Shown piece by piece: positions 18,001-26,546 of a stretch of DNA of 64,000 nt (positions are counted from its first letter, which is position 1; every line of letters starts with the position of its first letter). Both the position numbers and the translations under genes were made by a program. The notes beneath the pieces were generated by a model that saw only the letters and a program-made list of their open reading frames with translations, did no database searches and had not been told where the DNA came from. The DNA comes from Polyangiaceae bacterium (lineage in GTDB: Bacteria; Myxococcota_A; Polyangia; Polyangiales; Polyangiaceae): positions 96,751 through 160,750 of the forward strand of contig JABFXY010000026.1 in NCBI GenBank assembly GCA_013361525.1, read 5' to 3'.

Positions 18001-19122
18001 ATGGAAATCGTGCCCGCCGGACGTGTTCAAAGGATCGAGCAGCAAGGACTTCGTTTGCCGAAGGGCTTCCGCATCAACCTTCGCGCAGACGGCACGCCGT
18101 CGCTGCGCGGATTCCAGATGAAGGAGGAGGCTCCGCCCACGTCTCACCCTGGGGTCGATTGGGCCGCGCTCGCCGGTCGGAAGCGCAGCCCACCCTCCGT
18201 CGTCACCGAGTACGAACAACTATCGACCATGCAGTCTCGTTATGGCGACCCCATGGAGGTGAGGCTGTACGAGGCCAAGATTGCGGCGCTCACCGGCATG
18301 CACCGAGAGGGGTGGTTGCCGATCGACTGGAACGCGATCGCTTCGTCACCACCACCCCAGGCGCCCGCCCGCCCCAACGCGCGCGAGCAGCATGCGGCGC
18401 ACGCGCTGTCGGCCTACAAGCCCACCCTTTCCGAGAAGATCTTCGGCGCGGAGAAACGCCGCGCGGAGCTCTCACAGGCCGTCGAGGCGGCGCGTGCTCA
18501 TGACGAGCACGAGTATCGCGCCCTCCACGCGACGTACGAGTCGCACCGTAAGCGGTGGGAGTGGTTCAACGTTCTCGCGCGGTCCGTTCTGGCTGGAGAG
18601 GTGTGCGGCTGCCAAAGCGCGATCGAGCACCTCGGTCCGTTTAGCACGTTCAAGAGCTTCGGCTCGTCGCTCAATGTCGCCATCACTCGCCCGTGGTGCA
18701 TCGAAGCATGGGTCATCGGGAACACGAACCGCGTCATCCCGACCGAGACCATCGGCTACACACCGACGGGGCGTATCTCGCGAAAGGAGACGCCCGATCC
18801 GAAGTATTGGGCGATCTATCAAGATCACGTCTGCAGTGCCGCACTCAGCGTCGGGCGCGAGATTTTCGCCATTCTACCCGTCCCCATCGTGATGGTTCAC
18901 GTGGGTTACCCATACGTCAGCTCCAAGACGAGCCACCCCGATTGCTCGCCGATGCTCTCGGTCGCGTTCGAGAGGACAAAGTTCCTTTCACTGAATCTGC
19001 ACGGCATCGATCCCTCCGACTCGATGGCGAACTTCGAGCACCGGATGGATCACAAGAAGAAGACGGGCCTCGAGCCGATCGAGCCGCTGACGCCCGACGA
19101 CCTAGACGTCCTGGAGGAATAG
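18001..19122 (+). CDS. DUF4236-like protein, first gene of a putative defence operon
   Basis: A 373-residue soluble protein. The N-terminus (GLRLPKGFRINLRADGTPS, residues 16-34) faintly resembles the DUF4236 pattern 'PGVRLNLSKSG'. The C-terminal block (SPMLSVAFERTKFLSLNLHG, then DPSDSMANFEHRM) resembles the conserved tail I recall in long DUF4236-containing proteins. This is recognition from memory and needs a profile search. A helical, charged middle (about residues 140-190) precedes a mixed alpha/beta half. It lacks a signal peptide or clear membrane helix. The stop lies 8 bp before the ATG of the DUF4041/GIY-YIG nuclease gene, so the two are almost certainly one operon. I infer a sensor or partner role for the nuclease. 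Confidence 0.75.
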   Translation: MEIVPAGRVQRIEQQGLRLPKGFRINLRADGTPSLRGFQMKEEAPPTSHPGVDWAALAGRKRSPPSVVTEYEQLSTMQSRYGDPMEVRLYEAKIAALTGMHREGWLPIDWNAIASSPPPQAPARPNAREQHAAHALSAYKPTLSEKIFGAEKRRAELSQAVEAARAHDEHEYRALHATYESHRKRWEWFNVLARSVLAGEVCGCQSAIEHLGPFSTFKSFGSSLNVAITRPWCIEAWVIGNTNRVIPTETIGYTPTGRISRKETPDPKYWAIYQDHVCSAALSVGREIFAILPVPIVMVHVGYPYVSSKTSHPDCSPMLSVAFERTKFLSLNLHGIDPSDSMANFEHRMDHKKKTGLEPIEPLTPDDLDVLEE

Positions 19123-19130
19123 AAGGCGCG

Positions 19131-20624
19131 ATGTATCCGGAGGAAATGCTCGTCGAGGTCACGATTGACGGGGCAACCGTGGTGGGCCCCGTCACCATCG
19201 ATCAACTGCGTCGCGGTGTCGCCGCAGGACGCGTTCCGCACAACGCTCACGTGCGCCCTCCGGGGTCTTTCGCGTGGTCGCCGCTTTCGGCTTTCCTGGG
19301 TCCTCCACAACCCGGTTACGTGCCCGCCCAAGCGCCTGTCGCTTACCACCACCAGCCGCAGGCGTGGGCGCAGCCAGCTCCTCACGCCGCGGCCCCAGCA
19401 CAGCAGCCGCCGCAGCTCCATTGGACGCAGCAGCCGCAGCCTCCGCCGGCGGTCTCGCACGCGCCCGCACCCAGACCCCCTCCTCCTCCCGTGCCGACCG
19501 GTGCACAGCTGACCGCGTTGCAAAGGGAGATCTCGGCCGCCGAGCAGCGCCTTTGTGAGGTGCGCCGCGAGCTCGAGTCCGTCGAAGAGGCGGTGGAGAT
19601 TCAATCGTTCGGCTTCTATAAGGCGCGCTACGGCTTCGAATCCTCCGAAGACTACGTCGAGCGCCTTCGACAAACCCGCGACGAGCAGAAGTTGCTGATC
19701 AAGCAAGGAGAGGCGACGGCCTGCACAACCAAGTGGACCGTCGACGGGAGCGCTGCGGAAGGAAAGAAGCTGGTCCAGCAGCAGTCCAAGCTCATGCTCC
19801 GCGCGTTCAACGGCGAGGCCGACGCTGCGATCGCCAAGGTCCGATACGACAACGTTGTGAACCTCGAACAGAGGATCTCGAAGTCCTTCGCAGAGCTCAA
19901 CAAGCTCGGAGAGGCGAAGAAGATTTCGATCACGAAGCGCTACTTCGACCTGAAGGTCGCTGAGCTGCGCCTCGTCCACGAGCATCGCGAGAAGGTGCAC
20001 GAGGAGAAGGAAGAGCAGAAGGCGATCCGCGAGAGGCTACGCGACGAAGAGAAGGCCTTGGCAGAGGCCGCCAGGATGCAGGCCGAGGCCGAGGCCGAGG
20101 CCGCACGCAAGGAAGCAGCGCTGGAGAAGGCTCGCGCGGAACTCGCGGACGCCGCCGGAAAGCAGCATGCAAAGCTCGAAGCGCTCGTCACGAGGCTCGA
20201 GACCGAGCTCAGCGCCGCCCTCGACCGCAAGGCGAAGGCAATCGCTCGCGCGCAGCTCACGAAGTCCGGTCACGTCTACGTGCTTTCCAACATTGGCTCG
20301 TTCGGCGAGGGCGTTTTCAAGATCGGCATGACACGTCGCTTCGAGCCCCTCGAGCGCGTCGATGAGCTCGGTGATGCGTCCGTTCCCTTCCCGTTCGACG
20401 TTCACGCGATCATCTACTGCGAGGACGCTCCGGGGCTGGAGAACAGACTGCACAAAGCCTTTGACCACCGACGCGTCAACGCGGTGAACAAACGGAAAGA
20501 GTACTTTCGGGTGACCCTCGATGAGATCCGCGGCGAGGTCGCAAAGCACCACGGGCTTGTGAGCTTCATGCTGCACGCTGAGGCCGAGGAGTATCGCAAG
20601 ACGTTGAGCGCAGCTGCCTCGTAG
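19131..20624 (+). CDS. SNIPE-like nuclease: GYF_2-like + DUF4041 + GIY-YIG
   Basis: The ATG at 19131 gives 497 residues. Residues 1-56 look like a GYF_2 domain (VVGPVTIDQLRRGVAAGRVP, then FAWSPLSAF). Residues 57-123 are a Pro/Gln/Ala-rich linker. Residues about 150-285 match DUF4041, now called the SNIPE-associated domain (YGFESSEDYVERL, DEQKLLIKQG, LMLRAFNGEADAAIAKVRY). Residues 285-370 are a long coiled coil. Residues 379-465 form a T5orf172/Mug113 GIY-YIG nuclease with HVYVLSN, VFKIGMTRR and the catalytic-type Glu in LENRLHKAF (about 437). Established knowledge: DUF4041-GIY-YIG proteins of the SNIPE type protect E. coli by cutting phage DNA at entry. Here no membrane helix is seen; a GYF_2-like domain takes its place. 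An anti-phage role is inferred. Confidence 0.9.
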   Translation: MYPEEMLVEVTIDGATVVGPVTIDQLRRGVAAGRVPHNAHVRPPGSFAWSPLSAFLGPPQPGYVPAQAPVAYHHQPQAWAQPAPHAAAPAQQPPQLHWTQQPQPPPAVSHAPAPRPPPPPVPTGAQLTALQREISAAEQRLCEVRRELESVEEAVEIQSFGFYKARYGFESSEDYVERLRQTRDEQKLLIKQGEATACTTKWTVDGSAAEGKKLVQQQSKLMLRAFNGEADAAIAKVRYDNVVNLEQRISKSFAELNKLGEAKKISITKRYFDLKVAELRLVHEHREKVHEEKEEQKAIRERLRDEEKALAEAARMQAEAEAEAARKEAALEKARAELADAAGKQHAKLEALVTRLETELSAALDRKAKAIARAQLTKSGHVYVLSNIGSFGEGVFKIGMTRRFEPLERVDELGDASVPFPFDVHAIIYCEDAPGLENRLHKAFDHRRVNAVNKRKEYFRVTLDEIRGEVAKHHGLVSFMLHAEAEEYRKTLSAAAS

Positions 20625-20701
20625 CAAACGACGGCTCGGTCGCTCGACGAATGATCGCGCGCGTGCGTGGTGAATCAACTCGGCGCTCTAACACTCGTCA
20701 G

Positions 20702-21460
20702 GTGAAACGCGAACGAAACACCAGCTTTCCCCATGCTTGCATTCTCGGTGTATGGGTTGCCCTCTCCGCACATGGCTGCAGTCCCACTGCAAACAAGCGG
20801 CCCAAAGAGCATCCTCCGGAGCCCAGTACCAGTTCCGAAAAAGCCCATAATCATACCGAGGTTGAGGCCGATGGTGTGGCGGTCCAATTTGATATGGCGC
20901 GAGGCGAACAGATATTCAACAATTGTGAGCGCGCCAACGCGTCCCTTTCGCTTTCGTATTGGCGCCTCGCGACGGACGAGTTGCTTGCGGCCGACAGAAT
21001 CATGATGATGGTTCTTGGAGCCCAAGTCGGTCCGCTCGGAAAACATCTTGGCGCGAAGCCGGACGAGTACGTTCGACACTATGTAGGAATTACGAAGGCA
21101 GAGAAGCGCCTCGTCCACGCGACGGGAATGCATGTATGGCTGGCAAACGCCGCCTGGCGTGCCGAGGTTCGCGGGACGGATAGGGAGGGCACCGCTCCTG
21201 ACTGGCGCCACTTCAAGCCTACCGCGTGTGATGCATCCGCAGCCGTCTTCAGTGCGACAATCGACCTCAGCCACCAGCGAGTTGTCGATTTTGATTTTTC
21301 GTCGCCGGCCTGGAACTGCTGCGAGTCAACTCTTTGCGACGACGCGATTAGGTGCATATGCATCGACGGAGATGGCGCACGAGTGCCTGGTCGTGAACTT
21401 TCCGAGGATGGTAGGTGCATGCGAGTCGGTGGCCGGTCTCCGCCTGAGCCAGGGCAATAG
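20702..21460 (+). CDS. Orphan lipoprotein
   Basis: With GTG at 20702 as start, the 252-residue product has a basic n-region (VKRERN), a hydrophobic core, and a lipobox-like LSAHGC at about residues 22-27. An upstream start at 20651 would add 17 residues and weaken the signal. The mature region begins with a Pro/Ser/Glu-rich tether. A Cys-rich segment near the C-terminus (NCCESTLCDDAIRCICIDGDG) suggests disulfides or metal binding. No family was recognised. By eye the codons are less GC-biased than those of flanking genes, suggesting recent acquisition. Confidence 0.6.
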   Translation: MKRERNTSFPHACILGVWVALSAHGCSPTANKRPKEHPPEPSTSSEKAHNHTEVEADGVAVQFDMARGEQIFNNCERANASLSLSYWRLATDELLAADRIMMMVLGAQVGPLGKHLGAKPDEYVRHYVGITKAEKRLVHATGMHVWLANAAWRAEVRGTDREGTAPDWRHFKPTACDASAAVFSATIDLSHQRVVDFDFSSPAWNCCESTLCDDAIRCICIDGDGARVPGRELSEDGRCMRVGGRSPPEPGQ

Positions 21461-21475
21461 GCGCGCTAGCGCGCC
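21460..21475. repeat. Perfect 16-bp palindrome
   Basis: GGCGCGCTAGCGCGCC begins at the last base of the lipoprotein stop codon. It could help end transcription or be a protein site; there is no U-run, so it is not called a terminator. Confidence 0.5.
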
Positions 21476-21522
21476 GCAGTGGCGACGCCTGTGTATGGAG
21501 CCTTTGTGTCCGAAGGAACCGC

Positions 21523-22097
21523 ATGTGTATAAGGATGGTTCTTGTCTGCGCTGTGTCCATCACGGTCGCTTGCGGTTCTCAACAGTCGGTCCGCAACGAA
21601 GCCGCGGGGAGCGGAGGCGCTCCCGAGGCGAGCTCTGCCCCACGACCGGACGGTTCTGTTTCGGTCGGCTCTGGACCCCTATCTGGGCACTCCATTGGTT
21701 CGGAAGGAAGCCGAAAGGGTGTCCGTGGAGAGGACGTCCGCGGCGAACGCGCGACGTCCGCAATGGTCATACTTTTTGAGCCTGGTTCTGCAAACGTTGG
21801 AGAGGACGCTAAGCCGCTGCTCGACGATATTGCCAAGCTGTACTCGCCCGCGAGCACGTAAGTCCGATAGAGATAGGCGAGTATGCCGACCATGACGAGC
21901 CTGCGCCACAGCGTCTTTCAGAGCAGCGGTCGTTAAGCGTCTTTCGCTATTTGGTCGCAAAGGGTGTGCCTGCTGCGCGGCTAGCTCGTCGAGGTTATGG
22001 AAGCTCGGTTCCGGTCGTAGCCCCGAATATGCCCGATCGCCGCGCGAATATGCGGGTCCAGTTTCTGTTTGGACCCGATCGACAAGACCTGCCTTGA
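21523..22097 (+). pseudogene. OmpA-family lipoprotein gene with a frameshift
   Basis: The first frame (21523-21864) encodes a lipoprotein signal with ITVACGSQ, a Ser/Gly-rich tether, and the opening of an OmpA domain (VILFEPGSANVGEDAKPLLDDIAKL), then stops after SPAST. The rest of the OmpA domain follows directly in another frame: PIEIGEYADHDE, QRLSEQRSLSVFRYLV, AKGVPAARLARRGYG, ending MRVQFLFGPD with a TGA at 22095-22097. Joining the frames near 21860 restores one continuous peptidoglycan-binding OmpA-like domain. This is either a real one-base change or an assembly error. An OmpA lipoprotein would tether the outer membrane to peptidoglycan. Confidence 0.75.
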
Positions 22098-22134
22098 GCG
22101 GGTCAGGAGCTGCAGGCGCTTGCCGCGCGCGAGC

Positions 22135-22728
22135 CTACCCCCGAGACCCACGCCGAAACACCACCACGGTAGACCCCAACCCATCCGACCGAAACGACCC
22201 AACCAGCGCGTGCCCCTCCAGGATCTTGTGAACGCGCCGTCGCTGCACGCCCTTGCCCCGGCCGTGAATGATCCTCACCTCCGCGAAGCCACGGGCGTGC
22301 GCCTCCCGTAGGTATTCCTCGACGACGGACGGCACGTCCCGCGGCGCGAAGAAATGCAAGTCGATGGACTCCTCGATTGGCACGACGGCGACGTCGCTTC
22401 CGCCGGAGCCATCGTCAGTGTCGTCACCGGGATTGTCCGCTGAGACGGCGTCTGGCAGCGGGGGAGTGGCGCGGCGCTTCGAGCGCTGTTCCGCGATGTG
22501 GCCGCCGACGAAAAGGACCGCGCCAATCCCCGCCGCGACGAGACATGCAATGGTCGGGACCGTACCGTTGAGTCGGAGGAGCAACGCGATGAATATGATC
22601 GCCCCACCGACGAGCGTCGGCCCTCCGGAGAGAAGCCACGGGCGCGAAGGAGTTTTTCTCAAGGCGGTGTCTTTTCGTCGTCGTCGTCGTCGTGCCGGGC
22701 GGCGAGCATCGCGAAGTCGGCCGCACAC
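22135..22728 (-). CDS. Smr-domain protein with two membrane helices
   Basis: A 197-residue protein, probably starting at the GTG at 22728, 21 bp after the stop of the flavoprotein gene, so it is the last gene of the DyP operon. Two hydrophobic segments lie in the first half (GGAIIFIALLLRL and LVAAGIGAVLFVGG). The C-terminal half is an Smr domain, with IDLHFFAPRDVPSVVEEYL and the core IHGRGKGVQRRRVHKIL. Smr domains of MutS2 and related proteins are nucleases or nucleic-acid-binding modules. A membrane-anchored Smr protein is unusual but not unique. A role in peroxide or stress response is inferred only from position. Confidence 0.85.
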   Translation of the reverse strand: MCGRLRDARRPARRRRRRKDTALRKTPSRPWLLSGGPTLVGGAIIFIALLLRLNGTVPTIACLVAAGIGAVLFVGGHIAEQRSKRRATPPLPDAVSADNPGDDTDDGSGGSDVAVVPIEESIDLHFFAPRDVPSVVEEYLREAHARGFAEVRIIHGRGKGVQRRRVHKILEGHALVGSFRSDGLGSTVVVFRRGSRG

Positions 22729-22749
22729 CGCAAGCGTGGCGGGCCTACC

Positions 22750-24168
22750 TCACAAAAGCTCGGCGAAGTGGCTTCGCTGGACGTCCATGTTCAGCTCGCG
22801 CGTTGCAATGGCGGCTGCGCGTCCAAGCGCTCCGGTGTAGGTGGGGAAAGAAAGCGGTACTCGAGCGAGCGCGGCGACGCCCATCCCGGCCGTGATCGCG
22901 ATCGCGGCTGTTTGGACGATATCCACGGCGCGTTCGCCGACGACGTGGCACCCGAGCAAGAATCCCGTTTTGCGGTCGACGACGAGCTTCAGAAATCCTG
23001 TGGTTCGGCCATCGATGATCGTCCTCGTGGTTGCATCGAAGCGGACGACTGCAACCACGACGTCGTGCTCTTTCCTCGCCTCGGCCTCCGTCATCCCCAC
23101 GTGCGCGTATTCCGGGTCGGTGAAGCTCCCAATCGGGTAGACCGTGTCCTTTATCGTGATGCCCCCGCCGCGGACGGCATTCGTGGCGGCGACGAAGCCG
23201 TCCTGCAATGCCTGCGGGACCAGCATGATCCGGCCGGTGACGTCGCCCGCGGCGAAGACGTTCTCCGCGGACGTTCGCAAGCTCGCATCCACGCGAACGA
23301 AGCCGCGGGACGTTACTGCGACTCCTGCCTTCGGCAAATCGAGCGCCGATGTATTCGCGACCCACCCGATCGCGATAACGATGAGCGCGGCTTCCGCGCT
23401 CTTGGAGACTCCATCTTTGGAAAACCACATCCGGACCCCGCCGGCGGTCGTCTCGAAGCGGTCAATCGTGCCGAAGTCCTCGTGCACTCCCATGCCGCCG
23501 TTGCGCAGGCACGAGGCCATGGCTGCGGACACATCTTCGTCCTCCGTCGCGAGGATTCGCGGGCTGCGTTCGAACAGCTCTACCTTCGCCCCGAACGCGT
23601 GAAAGATGGACGCGACCTGAAGAGCGGTCGCGCCTCCACCGACCACCAGCATTGTCGCCGGCACGGAGGTCAGCCTCCAGGCGTCACTGTGCGTCGCCGT
23701 CAGCTCGAACCCCGGAACCGGCAACTGTCGACTCTGACCGCCGGTGCAAATGATGAATCGGTCCGCGTGCACGGTGACCCCGTTCCCCGTTCGAATCGTA
23801 TGTGGGTCGAGAAAGGTCGCGGCGCCGGCATCCTCGTGCACCACGATGCCGGCGGAAGCGATTTGTGCGCGCAGGCTGGCGTGCTCTGCGACCTCATCCA
23901 CGACGGCACGGACCCGCTCGAGCAGTCGGGGATAGTCCAATCTTTCGTCTGTCCCAGAGATTCCATAGCTGGAGAGCTGGCGGGCCTCACGCACCAGCCG
24001 CGCGGCGTGCGCGAGCGTCCGGACCGGGACCGGCCCGTCGTGCCCAGCCATTCCGCCGACCTTTTCGCGCGTCACCAGGGCCGTCTTCGCGCCGAGGTCG
24101 CCGGCGCGCAACGCGGCCAATAACCCAGCTGGGCCCGCTCCGATCACCGCCACATCGACGCTCGTCAT
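22750..24168 (-). CDS. FAD-dependent pyridine-nucleotide oxidoreductase lacking the redox disulfide
   Basis: A 472-residue flavoprotein of the dihydrolipoamide dehydrogenase/mercuric reductase fold. It has FAD site VAVIGAGPAGLLAALRAG at residues 6-23, NAD(P) site MLVVGGGATALQVAS, ENVFAAGDVTG before the dimerisation domain, and FPTYTGAL near the C-terminus where lipoamide dehydrogenases have HPHPTLSE. The redox motif GGxCxxxGCxPSK is replaced by VGGMAGHDGPVPVRTL, so both active cysteines are missing. Disulfide chemistry is therefore unlikely, while flavin reduction by NAD(P)H could be retained, as in soluble transhydrogenase-like or ferredoxin/quinone-type relatives. The ATG at 24168 overlaps the stop of the DyP gene (ATGA), indicating translational coupling. 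Confidence 0.88.
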   Translation of the reverse strand: MTSVDVAVIGAGPAGLLAALRAGDLGAKTALVTREKVGGMAGHDGPVPVRTLAHAARLVREARQLSSYGISGTDERLDYPRLLERVRAVVDEVAEHASLRAQIASAGIVVHEDAGAATFLDPHTIRTGNGVTVHADRFIICTGGQSRQLPVPGFELTATHSDAWRLTSVPATMLVVGGGATALQVASIFHAFGAKVELFERSPRILATEDEDVSAAMASCLRNGGMGVHEDFGTIDRFETTAGGVRMWFSKDGVSKSAEAALIVIAIGWVANTSALDLPKAGVAVTSRGFVRVDASLRTSAENVFAAGDVTGRIMLVPQALQDGFVAATNAVRGGGITIKDTVYPIGSFTDPEYAHVGMTEAEARKEHDVVVAVVRFDATTRTIIDGRTTGFLKLVVDRKTGFLLGCHVVGERAVDIVQTAAIAITAGMGVAALARVPLSFPTYTGALGRAAAIATRELNMDVQRSHFAELL

Positions 24169-25499
24169 AGCTGCAACTCCGACAGGTAGCGCAACGCACG
24201 GATACCCGGCATGAAGCCGTATTCGCCCCCGCGCGTGACCACGAAAGAGGGAATGCCCCGGAGCTTCCTCGGAATCGGCCTCCCCGGAATCGACAACGTC
24301 CTCTCCGCCTCTCCCAGCCCGGCGATGGCGTCTTTCACATGGCCCAGGCCCAGAAAGTCGCCGCCATTGACCCACTCGCTCTGGACGAACTCGAACTGCC
24401 GGCCGAGGTGAGCACCGAGAAACGCGAACATGAGCCCTCGGTCGGCGCCGTCGTCCTCGAGCACACCTTCGGGCAGCTCGGGCCCGTAGGCCGTTCCTCG
24501 GCGAATCATTCGGTGGAGTCGGCTGACCCCCGCGATCTTCGAGTCGCGCGGATTGGATCGGCGAATATGGCAGCCCGGTGGGGTCGAATATCCCGTGGGA
24601 TCGTCTGCATAGAGAAAGTCGTTATTTCGCGACGGGTCCGCGCCCAGCGCGGGATCGTCGTGGAGAGGGCAACGCGCGAGCGGCGCGCCGCTCCTCCATC
24701 GGCCCATGATCTTCGCGGCGAGCCGTTCTTCGTCTTCGGGGCCTTTGGCGATGTCCCGCAGATAGCGACGAAAGGCCGCGACGCGCTGGTGGAGCTTTCG
24801 AAAGGCGACGTAGGTCCCATTGCGTCCCAGGACGTCGGGCTTCGGAAGGGGCGGCGCCGGATCCATCTCGTCCGGATACCCGAGGACGAGCTCGCCGGGC
24901 TTCAACGGCCGCTCGTGCGGGTTCGTTCCTGGGATATTGCTGCCCTCGATCGCGGGGTGGCCGATTCCGTCTTTGAACCCGAACGGCTCTCGACCGGTCG
25001 ACAGTGCATGGCAATCCTGACGCCAGATTTCTCGAATGGCGCCGAGCTCAGCGTACGTCCCACGCGCGCGGGAAATCGCCTCGTCGAGGGCGCGGCGCGT
25101 CGGCGAGACGCCGGTGAGGACGACGTGGACATCCGCCGTTCCGAGCGGCTTTTCCCAATGCTCGGGGCTGCTCTCGCCGACGTCGCCGAGCGCCGTCGCC
25201 CGCGCCGCCATCCCTTGGCGGAATTCCCACGCAAATGACTCCAGCGACGACGCTGGGACACCGAGGACCACGAGGCCCGAATACGTGAGCGCTGCGCTTA
25301 CCCAGGTATCGCCTGCCGGGCTGTGACCGTCGGCGGCGTTCGCGACCACGTCCGCCAAGCGGCCCATCAACGCTCGCCCGGCGCGCGCTTCGTCGATCTG
25401 CAATAGCAGGTAGGTCGCCGCATACGGCGACGGGCGCGGCCGCAAGACACCGCTTTGAATGTCGTTCAGCTCGAGCCGAGGGCTGCCGTTCGTCGTCAT
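24165..25499 (-). CDS. DyP-type haem peroxidase
   Basis: A 444-residue dye-decolourising peroxidase starting MTTNGSPRLE at 25499. The signature GFKDG lies at residues 174-178, with the distal Asp at 177, followed by IGHPAIEG. The haem-ligand region CHIRRSNPRD gives the proximal His at 311, and HRMIRRGTAYG follows. The length and insertions fit the larger DyP classes rather than the 300-residue B class. There is no Tat signal, so it is cytoplasmic. DyPs reduce H2O2 while oxidising dyes, lignin-like phenolics or unknown metabolites. It is the third gene of a five-gene minus-strand operon and is coupled to a flavoprotein gene by an ATGA overlap. No encapsulin gene is nearby. Confidence 0.92.
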   Translation of the reverse strand: MTTNGSPRLELNDIQSGVLRPRPSPYAATYLLLQIDEARAGRALMGRLADVVANAADGHSPAGDTWVSAALTYSGLVVLGVPASSLESFAWEFRQGMAARATALGDVGESSPEHWEKPLGTADVHVVLTGVSPTRRALDEAISRARGTYAELGAIREIWRQDCHALSTGREPFGFKDGIGHPAIEGSNIPGTNPHERPLKPGELVLGYPDEMDPAPPLPKPDVLGRNGTYVAFRKLHQRVAAFRRYLRDIAKGPEDEERLAAKIMGRWRSGAPLARCPLHDDPALGADPSRNNDFLYADDPTGYSTPPGCHIRRSNPRDSKIAGVSRLHRMIRRGTAYGPELPEGVLEDDGADRGLMFAFLGAHLGRQFEFVQSEWVNGGDFLGLGHVKDAIAGLGEAERTLSIPGRPIPRKLRGIPSFVVTRGGEYGFMPGIRALRYLSELQL

Positions 25500-25519
25500 G
25501 ACATCTCGACCGGTGAGGC

Positions 25520-26539
25520 TCAGCGTGCGAGGGCGAGGTTCTTCCAAAAGCGCTCGAGGCTCTGGTCGCGACCGAACAGTGTGCTGAAAATCGTGGAGTC
25601 GGCGATCAACACGTCGCCCGCGCGTTTCCCCGACGGGGGCAGCCAAACGAATGCATTGAAGGCGTCGTTGCCCGCGTTCGTGAACGGGTGCGGTCGGGTC
25701 TTGTCGATGGGCTGTCTCGCGAGCACGACGGCAGAGCGAGCGTCGTCGGTCGTGACCGCGTAATGCGGCAGGTGCATATGGAAGTTGAAGTTCGTGACAC
25801 CTTGGAGAAATCCCTTCTCGTCGAGGTCACGGACGATCGAGAGCGGCGCGATGCGGGTCGTCCCAGGTACCACCGCCGGGCGAAGGCCATAGCGATTCTC
25901 GATGGGGAGGCCCAGGCCCTTCAGGAGCGAGCGGGTATATCCGCCAAACCGCTGTTGGCGCGGGACGAGCGCATCGCCGTGATGTGCATATTCCATCGCC
26001 CGCTCGGCGAGATCGTTCGACGCGCCGACGTCGTGATGCGGGCCGATCACCAGGCAGGTCCCTTCTCGGGCAAGAAACGCCGCGACGGCCTCTACTTCCG
26101 CTATCGAGGCCTGCTGTCCCGTAACCGAGTGGTCGAGCCCGAAGACGAGCAGGGTATCCGTATCGGCGAGCACGCGCTCGTCGATAGGCAAATAGAACCC
26201 GGCCTGATCGACGCGTTGAAACATCGGGACCACGTGCCCCGTCGCTTGCTCGACGACCTCTTGGAATTGTACCCAAGCCCAAAAGAACAATTCGAGGGAC
26301 CCGGCGATCCCCTGTTGGAAACGGAGAGCGTCCGCCCATTGAGGCTCCTCGTAGGCGGGCCATAGAACGCGCCTCACCTCCGTCATCGTGGAGAACCGAT
26401 TGTCCAGCACGGTGACGTCGCGGTTCGCCTCCCCGGGATAGCTCCAGGCGATGTAGACGGAGAGCCGCCGCTTCCCTCTCGAGTAGGCGCGCGCCCTGTG
26501 GGTCTGGTTGTACGTCCTCGCAGCGCTGGTGTCGCTCAT
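25520..26539 (-). CDS. Uncharacterised protein of the DyP operon
   Basis: A 339-residue soluble protein with no signal peptide. The central part (about residues 125-175) reads TDTLLVFGLDHSVTGQQASI, then EVEAVAAFLAREGTCLVIGPHHDVGAS. This looks like a Rossmann-like or glutamine-amidotransferase-like beta/alpha segment with a DxS and GPHHD cluster. I cannot name a family. It starts 7 bp after the stop of the first gene and ends 20 bp before the DyP start, so it is firmly inside the operon. A role in preparing or handling the DyP substrate is inferred from context only. Confidence 0.75.
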   Translation of the reverse strand: MSDTSAARTYNQTHRARAYSRGKRRLSVYIAWSYPGEANRDVTVLDNRFSTMTEVRRVLWPAYEEPQWADALRFQQGIAGSLELFFWAWVQFQEVVEQATGHVVPMFQRVDQAGFYLPIDERVLADTDTLLVFGLDHSVTGQQASIAEVEAVAAFLAREGTCLVIGPHHDVGASNDLAERAMEYAHHGDALVPRQQRFGGYTRSLLKGLGLPIENRYGLRPAVVPGTTRIAPLSIVRDLDEKGFLQGVTNFNFHMHLPHYAVTTDDARSAVVLARQPIDKTRPHPFTNAGNDAFNAFVWLPPSGKRAGDVLIADSTIFSTLFGRDQSLERFWKNLALAR

Positions 26540-26546
26540 GGCGGAC

